The position numbers and the translations under genes are program-made. A stretch of DNA of 64,000 nucleotides, taken from the NCBI GenBank assembly GCA_037974665.1, contig CM075778.1:5755001-5819000 (forward strand), given 5' to 3'. Shown here in pieces: positions 35,420 to 47,345 of the stretch (its first letter is position 1; each line of letters starts with the position of its first letter). The notes beneath the pieces were generated by a model that worked only from the letters and a program-made list of their open reading frames with translations, did no database searches and was not told the origin of the DNA. This DNA comes from Ehretia macrophylla. Lineage: Eukaryota; Streptophyta; Magnoliopsida; Boraginales; Ehretiaceae.

Positions 35420-35650
35420 TGTTGAAAATGATAAATAATAAAACAAATCCCTTTCTAGTAGTTTAAATTTTTAGATGAGGTGGTAATTTAATATGGTATC
35501 AGAGTCTAGGTGCTAAAAAGTCATGGGTTCAAAACTCACCGTCACCCATTTAAAAAAAAATAAAAATTGTCTAAATACAAGGCTCAAAAACTAACTCCGC
35601 TTACACTTGTGGGGATATGTTGAAGATGATAAATAATAAAACAAACCCTT
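35420..35650 (+). mobile_element. TRIM-like element, right LTR truncated
   Basis: TGTTGAAAATGATAAATAAT at 35420 and TGTTGAAGATGATAAATAAT at 35618 begin the two terminal repeats. TGGTATCAGAGTC at 35494 is the tRNA-Met primer site, and TTGTGGGGATA precedes the right repeat. The right repeat stops after about 33 bases. It is the same family as 33728-34028. Confidence 0.72.
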
Positions 35651-35651
35651 A

Positions 35652-36540
35652 ATAAGAAAATGCTAAGATTTTAGTATTTAATATAAAATATAACAATATA
35701 CCCGAATATTTTATTTTAAAAGATGTAGAAGAATAGTAAAAAACTTTTTATAAAGAAAAAAAATAGATTTAAGACCCATTTACAGGTGTAGAATACCTCT
35801 TCATAAGTACCTACCTCAATAAATAGACATGTCGAAAGCCAAATGGCTTTTAAAAACGCAATAATTTTGATTACTTATTATATTGAAAATTCCTACATGG
35901 TTGTACAATTTAGAAGATTTTCAAATCTAGAAAGATATACTTATTTAGACTTGCATTCAATGCTTCTAGATACTTTCAACTTCAGGGTGTTTTCTCACTG
36001 ATCAAAAGGCCGCCTTTTTTTGAAAAAAAAAAAAAAAAAAAAAAGGTTGCCTTTTATTAGTCTTTCCTAGTCTTGCCTTTTTCCCGGTCCTCACGATCTT
36101 AACGGCTGCTAGAATTTTAAACGTTCACAACATGATTTGACATTTGCCCCGGGTACGGATAGAGAGTTCAACATTTCTCATTGGGTTGAAATTTCGCTCT
36201 TTATTAATTTGATATATATATGAGGGTGTATGATTATATTTAAAAGTTTATCAGTTGATGGTTGAGTTTTATCGAATAATTTAATAATTGAACTATCTCA
36301 ACTAAATTACCGTGACATTCAAAAAAAAAAAAAACGAATTGACATTTTGTACCGGTCAAAATCTAAATTCGACCTCGGTTCAATTGTTTTAGATGACAAA
36401 TTGGATTTAACTTGTTTTGATTGGGTGCAGCTCATATAATTCTGGGGCAAATGATCTAATTAGTTGAAATTGTAATACTTTTCAATCATTAAAAAAATGA
36501 TTGATTTATAAGTGAATTTAAGTGATACAGACCAAATTAC
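35652..36540. other. Intergenic upstream of PDR gene 2, no gene seen
   Basis: AT-rich. It contains an A-run at about 36019-36040 and a patch (35925-35980) similar to 11340-11400 before gene 1, consistent with the ancestral duplication. Confidence 0.45.
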
Positions 36541-37129
36541 TTTAAATTTATGACTCTAGTTTTACTTTTGGTCTCAAGATTTTAGAATTGCACCATGATA
36601 AAAATGAAAATTGTTATTTAGGTAGAGGATCATAACACTTTATATGGGTACAGATTAGGTGACATATAGTACTTTTCAAGTATTTTATAATGCTTTTATG
36701 GAATTACCTCATGATTAAGAAATTAATTTGAGATTTCAAGGATCATAATTTTTCATTGAATCAAACTAAATGGTCCATGTACATAGCCCCAAAGCAAAAA
36801 AAACAATGTTTTGTGGGGTGCATTAATGCCAAACATCGAACCTAGGCGAGGCCGCCTGACCGATCCAAGTATCATACGTAACAAGGTGACGGTTAAAATG
36901 GACATGAGTTGGGACCTAGATATGACTAATAGTTGGCTGCTTAGTAGTAGTTGAGGCAAAGTCGGGTTACATTGCTAACTATTTTAAAAAATATTTTACC
37001 TCTTTGTCTTTTTTCATTAGCAACATTAATGGCTTTAGAAGATGGTTTATGTTATAACAACCAATCTTTTGTTGAATTTCATAATTTGTCAGTCAGTCAA
37101 TACAAAAATTTGTCTCGTGATAAAAATAT
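36540..37129 (+). promoter_or_regulatory. Distal promoter flank of PDR gene 2
   Basis: Aligns in blocks with 12600-12870 before gene 1 (ACCATGATA, TTTATAATGCTTTT, AATGGTCCATGTACATAGCC, CCAAACATCG). The homology resumes at 38105 after the hairpin element, which is therefore an insertion into the promoter. Confidence 0.55.
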
Positions 37130-37995
37130 AGGGAAAAAATTATTTTAGTCATTGAGTAATATATTAAGTCCTAAATAGGTCCTTGTGTATTTAAAAAACC
37201 TTTCACAAGTACTTTACATTTAAAAAATCCTTTACAATTTCATTTTTGTCCTTAGTGGATGCTGACATGGACAAGCATGATTATATTCTTCTTGCCTCTT
37301 GTAAGAATATGGCAGGAACTTAAAGAAAAAAATAAAAAATATTGATAAACATTATATTTTTTTTTTGGTCATGCTGAATTTTTATTGCTTCAACGAGATT
37401 CCATTTTTTTTTACCAAAAAAAAACGAGATTCCAATTTTGTTAGTTTTGAAATGCTAAATTTTTATTGCCTCATGCAACGATATATTGGTTTTTTTCCCA
37501 GGCTTTTTTTTGGTTAAAAAATATTTTTTGGTTAAAAAATTTATTTGCAAAAAACATTTTTTTACCAAAAAAATGCCTGGAAAAAAAACAATATATAAAT
37601 ATAAATATTTGGTTTAACAAATACTCAATTCCACTATATCGTTGCATGAAGCAATAAAAATTCAGCATTTCAAAACTAACAAAACTGAAATCTCGTTTTT
37701 TTTTTTTTGGTCGAAAAAAATGGAATCTCATTGAAGCAATACAAATTCAGCATGACCAAAAAAAAAAAAAAATAATGTTTATCAATAATTTTTTATTTTT
37801 TCTTTAAGTTCCAGCCATATTCTTGCAAGAGGCAAGAAAAATACAGCCATGCTTGTCCATGTCAGCAACCACTAAGGGCAAAAATGGAATTGTGAAGAAT
37901 TTTTTAAATGTAAAAGACTTGTGAAGGGTTTTTTAAATACACAAAAACTTATTTAGGACTTAATATATTACTTAAAGACTAAAATGATTTTTACA
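37130..37995. mobile_element. Long foldback element (about 866 bases, arms about 430) in the promoter of PDR gene 2
   Basis: Left-arm blocks recur inverted on the right: TATTAAGTCCTAAATAGG versus CTTATTTAGGACTTAATA; GCTGACATGGACAAGCATG versus CATGCTTGTCCATGTCAGC; TTGGTTTTTTTCCCAGGC versus GCCTGGAAAAAAAACAATA. The centre is near 37560. Termini resemble Mutator-like hairpin MITEs (GGGAAAAAATTATTTTAGTC, and inverted GTGTAAAAATCATTTTAGTC). No target duplication was found. It lies about 630 bases before the ATG. Confidence 0.85.
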
Positions 37996-38336
37996 CTCTG
38001 TACCAGTATGGCTTGATAGAATCCGTAGGCAGTCCACCGTGAGGTGACCAAGATGCATCTCCTCGCCACGACCCGTGACTTTCATGGCACATGCATGATG
38101 CATATGAATAGATGGTCAAAAGACGTTGGCTTATGGCATCTTACATAGTAGTAAATTAATGAAGCTAGCTTCTCTGAAACCACTATAATGAAGTTCAACA
38201 CCTTCCATCATGCAGTCAAACAATGCACCCCCGCCATTTTTTTTAATAATTTTCTAGAATGATTATAGAAAACGTGCCAAATTGTGAAGAGGAATGGCCG
38301 CCCTGTGTCTTCACACAACTACATCTCTACTATGAA

Positions 38337-38349
38337 TATATATATAAGG
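38337..38349 (+). promoter_or_regulatory. TATA box of PDR gene 2
   Basis: TATATATATAAGG lies 293 bases before the ATG, at the position aligned with the TATA box of gene 1. Confidence 0.6.
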
Positions 38350-38434
38350 ACTAGCAATAGAAACATTTGCAACTTGCCTTTTCTTTCCACTTTGCATTTC
38401 TCAATCATTTGATTCATTTCAATACCTCTTGAAC

Positions 38435-38461
38435 ATGTACAACACAGAGATAGTTGTTTAA
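38435..38461 (+). other. Eight-codon upstream ORF in the leader of PDR gene 2
   Basis: ATG TAC AAC starts a frame closing at TAA, at the position aligned with the upstream ORF of gene 1. Codons after the third differ. Confidence 0.45.
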
Positions 38462-38556
38462 AAAAGGTTTCATAGCATTTAAACTTAGAATCATATTGTT
38501 GGAAAATTTCGTGTTTTTTTGTTTTCTTGGTAGTTCGATAAGAGGAAAAAAAGAAA

Positions 38557-38580
38557 AAGAGAGTGAGAGAGAGAGAGAGA
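38557..38580 (+). repeat. GA-rich tract in the 5' leader of PDR gene 2
   Basis: GAGAGTGAGAGAGAGAGAGA sits about 50 bases before the ATG. Gene 1 lacks it. It could be a GAGA-type regulatory tract or a simple repeat. Confidence 0.7.
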
Positions 38581-38629
38581 CTTTTTTTTCACTATATAGT
38601 GCTAGATTTGATCTGTTTTCTGTGTTAAA

Positions 38630-41600
38630 ATGGATGGTGTTGATTTATATAGAGCAAGTAATAGTTTGAGAGCTAGTTTAAGAGCAAATAGTTCTAGGCT
38701 ATGGAGGAACACGGGCGTGGAAGCTTTTTCGCGTTCATCGAGAGATGAAGATGATGAAGAGGCTCTGAAATGGGCTGCTCTTGAAAAACTTCCTACTTTT
38801 GATCGTCTGAGGAAAGGTCTGCTGTTTGGATCACAAGGTGTTAGCCAACAAGTTGATGTAGACAATCTTGATTATCAAGAGAGGAAAAAGTTGCTGGAGA
38901 GGCTAGTGAAGGTCGCGGAAGAAGATAACGAGAGATTCTTGTTGAAACTCAGGGACAGACTCGATAGGTAACGATTCTGCCCACTTTGGTTGTACAGATT
39001 TGTGTTTTTAGTCTACATTTTCTATACAATGAATTCATTGTCGATTATTATTGATGGTATTTATATGATGCTTGTAAATCTTCAGAGTTGGTATAGATTT
39101 GCCCACTATTGAAGTGAGATATGAGCATCTGAATATTGAAGCAGAAGCTTTCGTGGGAAGCCGAGCTTTGCCTACCTTTACTAACTTCACTAGGGATATT
39201 GTAGAGGTAAAAATCAAACTCAACCCACCTTGATTTCAATTGCAAATTTAGCTGGAAAGATATGTAATGTCGATCTAATTCGTGTTTCTTACTCAAAAGG
39301 GGGCCTTGAACGTCTTCCACGTACTCCCGAACAAAAAGAAGCATCTTACCATACTTCATGATGTCAGTGGAACCATCAAACCTTGCAGAATGACACTGCT
39401 TCTAGGTCCTCCATCATCTGGTAAAACAACGCTGTTGCTGGCATTGGCTGGAAGACTCGACAAGGCTTTAAAGGTAAAAGACACTTCACTTACTGTATTT
39501 CGCAGTTTCCTTAATTTAAACCTAGAGATTTAAATACCAGCAAGCTTTGTCTCTAATTGAATTAAATGATTATTTTCCATTAATCAATACCAGACTTCTG
39601 GAAGGGTGACTTATAACGGACATGGTATGGAAGAGTTTGTCCCTCAGAGAACTGCTGCCTACATTAGTCAATATGATGTGCATATTGGAGAAATGACCGT
39701 AAGAGAAACCTTGGAATTCTCCGGTAGATGCCAGGGCGTTGGCACCCGTTATGGTTAGTCATCCGAAGCCATTTGAATTTCCGTGTTTAGATATAAATTG
39801 CTAATTCATATGGATCAAATCTGTTGACAATAATTCCCAAACTAATTACAGAGATGTTGGCGGAGTTGTCAAGAAGAGAGAAAGCAGCAAATATTAAGCC
39901 TGATCCTGATATTGATGTTTACATGAAGGTGGGAAGCCAATTTTTTATGAAATTTCTTTTTTAGTATATGGAGCTTTGTCTTGTTTGTGACAATACATAT
40001 TTTGTTTTTTCCTATTAATGTAGGCTTCAGCAGCAGAAGGCCAAGAAGCAAGTGTAGTCACAGATTATGTTCTTAAGGTACCATAATCACAAAGTATTCC
40101 GTTACAACCTAACATGGAATATATAGGATGTAGAAAAAGAACTAAATTTCTTATCAACCTTTTTGCAGCTATTAGGACTGGACATATGTGCAGACACAAT
40201 GGTAGGAGATGAAATGCTGAGGGGAATTTCTGGAGGACAGAGGAAACGAGTCACAACCGGTAAACAAACTACATCTTTGACACGAAAGTAGGACTTTTTG
40301 AAAAATGCAGACTTGTTGAGTGGTATCAAACTAAATGTTCAATCCTTTTTCCAAAACCACAGGAGAAATGCTAGTTGGACCATCAAGGGCACTTTTCATG
40401 GACGAGATATCCACTGGATTGGACAGTTCTACAACTTTCTCAATCGTGAATTCGCTTAGGCAATATGTCCATATTCTCAAGGGAACTGCAGTCATTTCTC
40501 TCCTGCAGCCGGCACCAGAGACATATAACCTATTTGACGATATTATTCTCATATCTGATGGCCAAATTGTTTATCAGGGTCCTAGAGAACATGTCCTTGA
40601 ATTTTTTGAATCCATGGGATTCAAATGCCCGGAGAGGAAAGGAGCGGCTGACTTTTTGCAAGAAGTGAGTCTTCTGAAAATAAAAAGTGAATAATAAAGT
40701 TGAAGTATGTTTTCAATTCTAATGTGAAACAAATGCGGTACAGGTGACATCGAAGAAGGACCAGAGGCAGGATTGGGCACGCAGGGATGAGCCTTACACT
40801 TTTGTTACTGTAAGTGAATTTGCTGAGGCATTTCAGTCATTCCACGTTGGGCGGAAACTGGGGGATGAGCTTGCAATACCATTCGACAAAAGTAAGAGTC
40901 ATCCAGCTGCCTTGACAACCGAAAAGTATGGTGTGAACAAAAAGGAGCTCCTGAAAGCTACAGCTGCAAGAGAACTCTTGCTAATGAAGAGGAACTCATT
41001 TGTTTATTACTTCAAGCTCTTCCAGGTGAGTAAATTCGATTTTATTCCATGCAAACTTTCTTAATTATTATTGGTTTTCAGTTATGAGTGACTGTTTCTT
41101 TATCTATTTGCAGATGACCATGATGGCACTAATTTCAATGTCGTTATTCTTTCGAACCAAAATGCCTCGAGATGATGTGATTGATGGAGGGATATATACT
41201 GGTGCTCTATTTTACACTGTTATGGCCATGATGTTCAATGGGATGTCAGAGATGGCCATGACAATTTACAAGCTTCCAGTCTTCTACAAGCAAAGGGACC
41301 TTCTCTTTTATCCTGCGTGGTCATATGCCATTCCCTCTTGGATCTTAAAGATTCCTGTTTCGTTTATTGAAGTGGCTGCTTGGGTGGCTCTTACATACTA
41401 TGAGATTGGATTAGACCCTAATGTTGGAAGGTACATTATTGCATAGTTGATTGAGTCTGCTTGGTCAATTTTATACAATAAATGGTAATTAATCAAGAAT
41501 GTCTGATGCAGATTCTTCAAGCACTACATGATACTCTTGCTTCTGCACCAGATGGCATCAGCATTGTTCCGAGTGGTAGGGTCAGTAGGTAGGGACATGA

Positions 41601-44600
41601 TTGTCGCTAACACATTTGGGGCATTCGCGATGCTTATACTTTTTGCATTGGGCGGCTTTGTCTTGTCGCGAGGTACGAAATACTATTCAAATAATTGGAT
41701 TAAGAATGGTTTCTCATAAGCAAAATGGTTGATTTTGATTATCTCTTTCTTCCTACTTTTGGTTGATGTAATAGAGGATGTAAAGAACTGGTGGATATGG
41801 GGTTACTGGTCCTCACCTATGATGTATGCACAGAACGCAATACTTGTGAATGAATTTAATGGAAACAATTGGAATCGAGTAAGTAATATGTCTCAAGTCA
41901 AAGGATTACATGTATCCCTAATCATTTTTGCGGTCTTTCATCACATATGTCGAACAAAGTTAGCCGACTCTATTCTTTCTTGCTTATTTGTCATTTTTTT
42001 TCTCTTTTCACAGCCTGATCCAGATAATTCAAACCAAACACTTGGGGTTAGCGTTGTGAAATCCCGAGGCTTCTTTCCTCAATCTCACTGGTACTGGATA
42101 GGAGCAGGGGCATTGGTCGGATTTATTCTCTTTTTAAACTTCGCCTTCAGCTTGGCTCTTGCTTATCTTGACCGTGAGTATCGCCATATCGCTTCTTCTG
42201 CTCCTGAACGTTTTTTTAAGTTCATATGCTAATGTGAAGTTATACTCTGCAGCATTTAAAAAGGCTCAATCTCTCATAGGAGAGGATGATGACGATAAAA
42301 AGCCTAAAGAGTTAACACAAACAAATGCAACTGTAGCATCTCAAGGTAATTATTCTTCTGAATTATCGTTATTCTTCTTTTTTGTATTTTATACTCCTGT
42401 TAACTCTGATTTAACATGCAGAGAGAGGTGAATCTTCATCCACAGGGACGGATGCAATTGCTGAGGCCAATGAGAACAAGAAAAAGGGAATGGTTCTTCC
42501 ATTTGAACCCCATTCCATCACCTTCGATGACGTCAAATACTCTGTTGATATGCCCCAGGTGACTATTCTATTAACTAAGTAATGGTTATGTGGGGTGTCT
42601 ATACCTATCACATGAAGCTATCTCTGAGACAGTAAGTTAGGCCAATGACATCGAAATGATTGTTTGCTTCGATGACTTGTAGGAAATGAAAGATCAGGGT
42701 GCTGGAGAAGATAAACTGGTCCTTCTGAAGGGTGTAAGTGGAGCATTCAGGCCAGGCGTTCTCACAGCTTTAATGGGTGTAAGTGGGGCTGGCAAAACAA
42801 CCCTTATGGATGTATTGGCAGGTAGAAAAACAGGTGGATACATTGAAGGAGACATTAAAATCTCTGGCTATCCAAAGAAGCAAGAAACTTTTGCCCGGAT
42901 TTCTGGATACTGTGAGCAGAATGACATACATTCTCCCCATGTCACAGTTTATGAGTCCCTTGTCTATTCAGCTTGGTTGCGGTTGTCTGCAGATGTCAAC
43001 ACTGATACCAGAAAGGTTGGTCCATCTAAACTTGTGTTGTTCCTCACTTTCGCAGTGTATTGAGGGAAATTAGAGTATATAATAGAAGATCTTGATTATT
43101 CACTCTAACGAAGTCTATTTTATCTTTGCCTCGAGCTTTTATTAAAAAGATAGACAGTAATTGAAAAACCATTTAAAGAAGTATTGTCTGTCTTTCTTCC
43201 ATGTTGTGAAATGATAAGATTTTGGAGGTGAGTTTTTTGCTAATATATATACTTTGCTTACGTATTGGCAGATGTTTGTTGAAGAGGTCATGGAACTTGT
43301 AGAACTTACCCCATTAAGAGAAGCTTTAGTTGGGTTGCCAGGGGTTAATGGTCTATCAACTGAACAGCGCAAGAGGCTGACTATCGCAGTCGAGCTGGTG
43401 GCTAACCCCTCCATAATTTTTATGGATGAGCCAACATCAGGGCTAGATGCAAGAGCAGCAGCAATTGTTATGAGAACTGTTAGGAACACGGTAGACACCG
43501 GAAGAACAGTTGTATGCACCATCCATCAGCCTAGCATTGACATATTTGAAGCCTTTGATGAGGTAAATACTTTTGATAGAGAAACATTATGGAAATCGAC
43601 TTTTTCATGTAATTTTAGATTGTTAAAAATAAATACGGCATTTCAGCTCTTTCTGATGAAACGAGGGGGTCAAGAGATATACGTGGGGCCATTGGGTCGT
43701 CATTCTAGCCAACTGATCAAGTACTTTGAGGTATGTTGTAGAGAACAAATAACACAAGAATATGAGTTTAAATTATCTGATCGTATATTATCCAATATAT
43801 TCAAGTTTTAAATTATGGTTTCTCTAAAATTTAGGCAATTGAAGGAGTTAGCAAAATTACTGATGGATATAATCCTGCAACTTGGATGTTGGAAGTTACT
43901 TCTTCCGCTCAAGAAATGATCTCAGGAGTTGATTTTGCTGAAATATACAAAAACTCGGAACTTTATAGGTTAGTCTTTTCATTTATCCATTGCTTAATGA
44001 TAATAGCACCTCATAGGTAAAGGATACTAAGTTTTCCTTGGACATCTAACAGATGTACTTATCTATACTAAGTTTTCCTTGGACATCTAACAAATGTACT
44101 TATCTTTGGCATAAATTTCAGGAGGAACAAAGCCCTAATTAACGAATTAAGTACACCTCGTCCTGGCACAAAAGACCTCTACTTTGCTACTACGTATTCA
44201 CAACCTTTCTTCACCCAGTGCATGGCTTGTCTGTGGAAACAACAATGGTCATACTGGCGTAACACAGCTTACACTGCAGTGAGATTTTGGTTCACAACTT
44301 TTATTGCTTTGGTGTTTGGGACAATGTTCTGGGACCTTGGTAAAAAGATGTAAGTGGTGAAGTGAGAAAAAATTGAACAAATATCTAAACTGGTGATATA
44401 ACCCTCTTCTATCTCAATATTAACTTCTTTTGGGATGTAATAAATCGCAGGGAAACTCAACAAGATTTGTTTAATGCTATGGGATCTATGTATGTTGCTG
44501 TTCTTTTCTTAGGAGTCCAAAATGCCTCGTCCGTGCAGCCTGTCGTGGCTGTTGAGCGCACTGTTTTCTACAGAGAAAGGGCCGCAGGGATGTATTCAGC

Positions 44601-45354
44601 TATGCCATATGCCTTCGCACAGGTAGCTAACTTTGTCTTTACTTTGTGTTTCCCACTCCTACTTTCTGCAGACCTCATGTCTCGTGACACATTTATAATT
44701 AACTATGCAAAATTTGTATATTTGCAGATTGCCATAGAGCTTCCCTATATTCTTGCACAAGCTTGTTCATATGGTCTCATTGTTTACGCAATGATCCAAT
44801 TTGATTGGACTGCCGAGAAATTCTTTTGGTATCTCTTTTTCATGTACTTCACCTTGCTATACTTCACCCTCTATGGAATGATGACCGTGGCTGTTACTCC
44901 AAACCATAACATTGCGGCCATTGTGGCATCTGCATTTTATGCAATCTGGAATCTCTTCTCGGGCTTTATTATTCCACGACCGGTATGTTTGTGTCTATAT
45001 CATTTTCCTTTAAACGAACATCTGAATATGTTGGACTTTAAAAAACATGACCTCTAAAAACTATTTCTTTCTTTTGTTGGACAACAGAGGATGCCTGTAT
45101 GGTGGAGATGGTATTACTGGGCATGTCCTGTCGCTTGGACCCTGTATGGTTTGCTTGCGTCGCAGTTCGGAGATGTACAAACAACAATGCATATCGGAAA
45201 CAGAGAGCAAACTGTTCAAGAGTTCTTGGATGACTATTTCGGAGTGAAGCACGACTTTATCGGTGTGTGTGCCGGTGTGATTCTTGCATTTGTAGTTGTT
45301 TTCTGTTTCATATTTGCCTATTCCGTCAGGGCATTCAATTTCCAGAGGCGATAA
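38630..45354 (+). CDS. Full-size ABCG/PDR-type ABC transporter, tandem copy 2 (1444 aa, 23 exons)
   Basis: Paralogue of the upstream gene, same predicted role at the plasma membrane. Exons: 38630-38967, 39086-39206, 39300-39473, 39594-39753, 39852-39928, 40024-40077, 40169-40259, 40363-40664, 40744-41025, 41114-41430, 41512-41672, 41775-41878, 42014-42173, 42253-42345, 42422-42558, 42683-43015, 43272-43562, 43647-43730, 43835-43968, 44122-44349, 44451-44622, 44728-44982, 45088-45354. The frame is open throughout (4335 nt) and all introns are GT-AG. NBD1: Walker [10 protein letters not shown] (189-197), [18 protein letters not shown]2: Walker [10 protein letters not shown] (889-897), [16 protein letters not shown], switch His at 1053. 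The third exon equals exons 3+4 of copy 1 without the intron, while an extra 76-base intron (42346-42421) splits the linker before NBD2. Its C-terminal loop is three residues longer. The linker (about 770-860) and last extracellular loop vary most, the usual place for specificity changes. Confidence 0.95.
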
Positions 45355-45530
45355 GACGTGGTTTACAACTGAGAAAGTGTTATCAGCATCTCAACTTCAT
45401 CATCTAAAGGAATTTTAAGGTCTTATGTATATTGTATGGTACACTTGAGGATTTAATTTTCTGAAAGTATTTAATATCAATTGTAATCACACTTTCTTGT
45501 ATAAAAGTTTAAAATTCAGCATAAAGAGCA
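45355..45530 (+). terminator. 3' UTR and poly(A) region of PDR gene 2
   Basis: Aligned with the 3' region of gene 1. ATAAAAG at 45501-45507 is a near-canonical poly(A) signal, followed by AAAATTCAGCATAAAG. Confidence 0.55.
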
Positions 45531-45539
45531 CATCTTAAT

Positions 45540-45985
45540 TGCTCTACAATCTATTTGTTGCAAAAGTTTCCTCATTACTTTCTCTCAGTGTGTTGTTTTG
45601 ATTTGGATTTTCTCATAACAGAAAATTCAAGTCCGTGTTGTTTGATCAGTACTGTGTCGGAAGAAGAAGAGTACCTAACTCTACTTTTTTCTCATGAAAA
45701 TCCACAGCGGACAAATGTAACCTCCAAGAATTACGTTATTCATTGATTTCGTAATCTAAGTAGCAGACAACTAATATCATACGTAAAAGTTTGTACACAT
45801 TATAAGTAATTAAATAAAGAATAAATCAAACCCATTTTAGTATTTTAACTTTTAAATGAAATAGTCAATTCCCTCCGATGTACATACACCAAACTCACTT
45901 AAAAGGCAGTGCTAGGCGCATCTCTACGCAGACATTATCCATGATTGTCATCATAATGCTGCTCCATGTAAATTAATAGCATTGG
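45540..45985. other. Intergenic, downstream of PDR gene 2
   Basis: The first 100 bases keep homology to the downstream flank of gene 1. TTTTAGTATTTTAACTTTTA near 45836 resembles part of the small TRIM terminal repeats. No gene seen. Confidence 0.4.
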
Positions 45986-46532
45986 AACTACTAAATTTTA
46001 TTAATTTATTGAGATATCAATTTATCAATAAATAAATAATTATTAATTTATTGAGATATTTTTAGTTTTTTTAGCTTAATAATAAATATATTATATTTAT
46101 GGTATCCTTTTTGAAAAGTGACTCATATTTTTTTTGGTTAATTTAAAAAGACAAGTAGAAAGTCTAATGAGAAAGCAAGCCCAGAACTTGGGAGCATTGT
46201 ACACAATTAAAGATGAGATTCAGCTAGATTTGAAATTCAACAATAGACAAACTACTCTTCATTCATTTTTTGAGAAAATCTCATAGTCAATTTATTTATG
46301 ACTTTTTAGCTAATTATTAATTTCTAAAATATTTGGGTTGATAAAATACAAAGGAAATACTTTAATTGTATTATCTTATAATTTTATCAAAATTATTTAT
46401 TTTTTACATTGGTTCCAAGTTGGAAGCAAATAATTTGATAATTTAAAAGAGTTTATTAATTTATCTAGTATTAATTTTAAAATGTTTTACTATAGGTACT
46501 TATGAATTATTATTTTTTTAGCTTATTGGAAT

Positions 46533-47345
46533 TGTTGGACTTAATAATCTCTTGTTAATATTAGTTTTGATGATAACAAATAAAGAAAATTAATATGATT
46601 TTGTTTAAGTGTCAAATTGTTTTAACATGTTGGAAGAAATAAAATATGTTTTTAATGATGTTACTGTAGCATATTTGACAATTTTGGTACTGTTTGGCAC
46701 TGTAGCAGATCTGAACGTTTGAGTTACTGTGCGGGCACTGTAGCAGATCCGTTGGAGTTACTGTGCGGGCATTGTAGCAACGGTTATTTTGCACCAAAAA
46801 TGCTTATAAGTACACCAAAAAATTCACAAAAATAAATACAACAAAATCTAGCAAAGAAGAATACTATATTCAAATCAAAGAGCTCAAGATTATTATTTTC
46901 ACATGTATTTCAAACTCAATATTTCAAAAGCTTTTTTCGACTTCATTTCAAATTCGAATTTTGAAAACTTTCAAAAGCTCGTAAGTTATTATTTGATTAT
47001 TATTAGGCTATTATTCTTTTATAATCATATAATATTTTGAGTGTATTTTTTAAGTATAATTGTAATATTTGCCTAATTGAGAGGCGTTGCGCGTTAGAAT
47101 TTTGTAAGTAAGAAATCCTTGCATATTGTTAACTCTTGGTGAGTTAACTTAGAATTTTTATTTTAAACTTGTTGCTGTTGTTGTAACTGTTGCTGTAATT
47201 GTTGTTTTTATTAGTGAAAAGTTGTTGTAAAGCTTTCTCTACTCTGATTATTTTACTTGAGCAATTTTTTAGTTTGCAAAATTTTGTTAAATTTGCATAT
47301 TCAATCTATTCACCCCCTCTAGATTGAACGTTGGGACCTAAGACA
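46533..47345 (+). mobile_element. Copia-type LTR, probably solo
   Basis: Starts TGTTGGACTTAATAATCTC. It has the body typical of plant Copia LTRs (TTTTGATGATAACAAA, tail CTATTCACCCCCTCTAG) and appears to end at CCTAAGACA. A tandem repeat of about 36 bases with TTACTGTGCGGGCA and CTGTAGCAGATC occupies 46698-46783. No primer site follows and no target duplication was found, so the right end is uncertain. Confidence 0.6.

Noticed and set aside
46612-46797. 61-codon minus-strand frame with repeated PTDLLQCPHSN-like text
   Set aside because: Produced by the tandem repeat in a Copia-type LTR.
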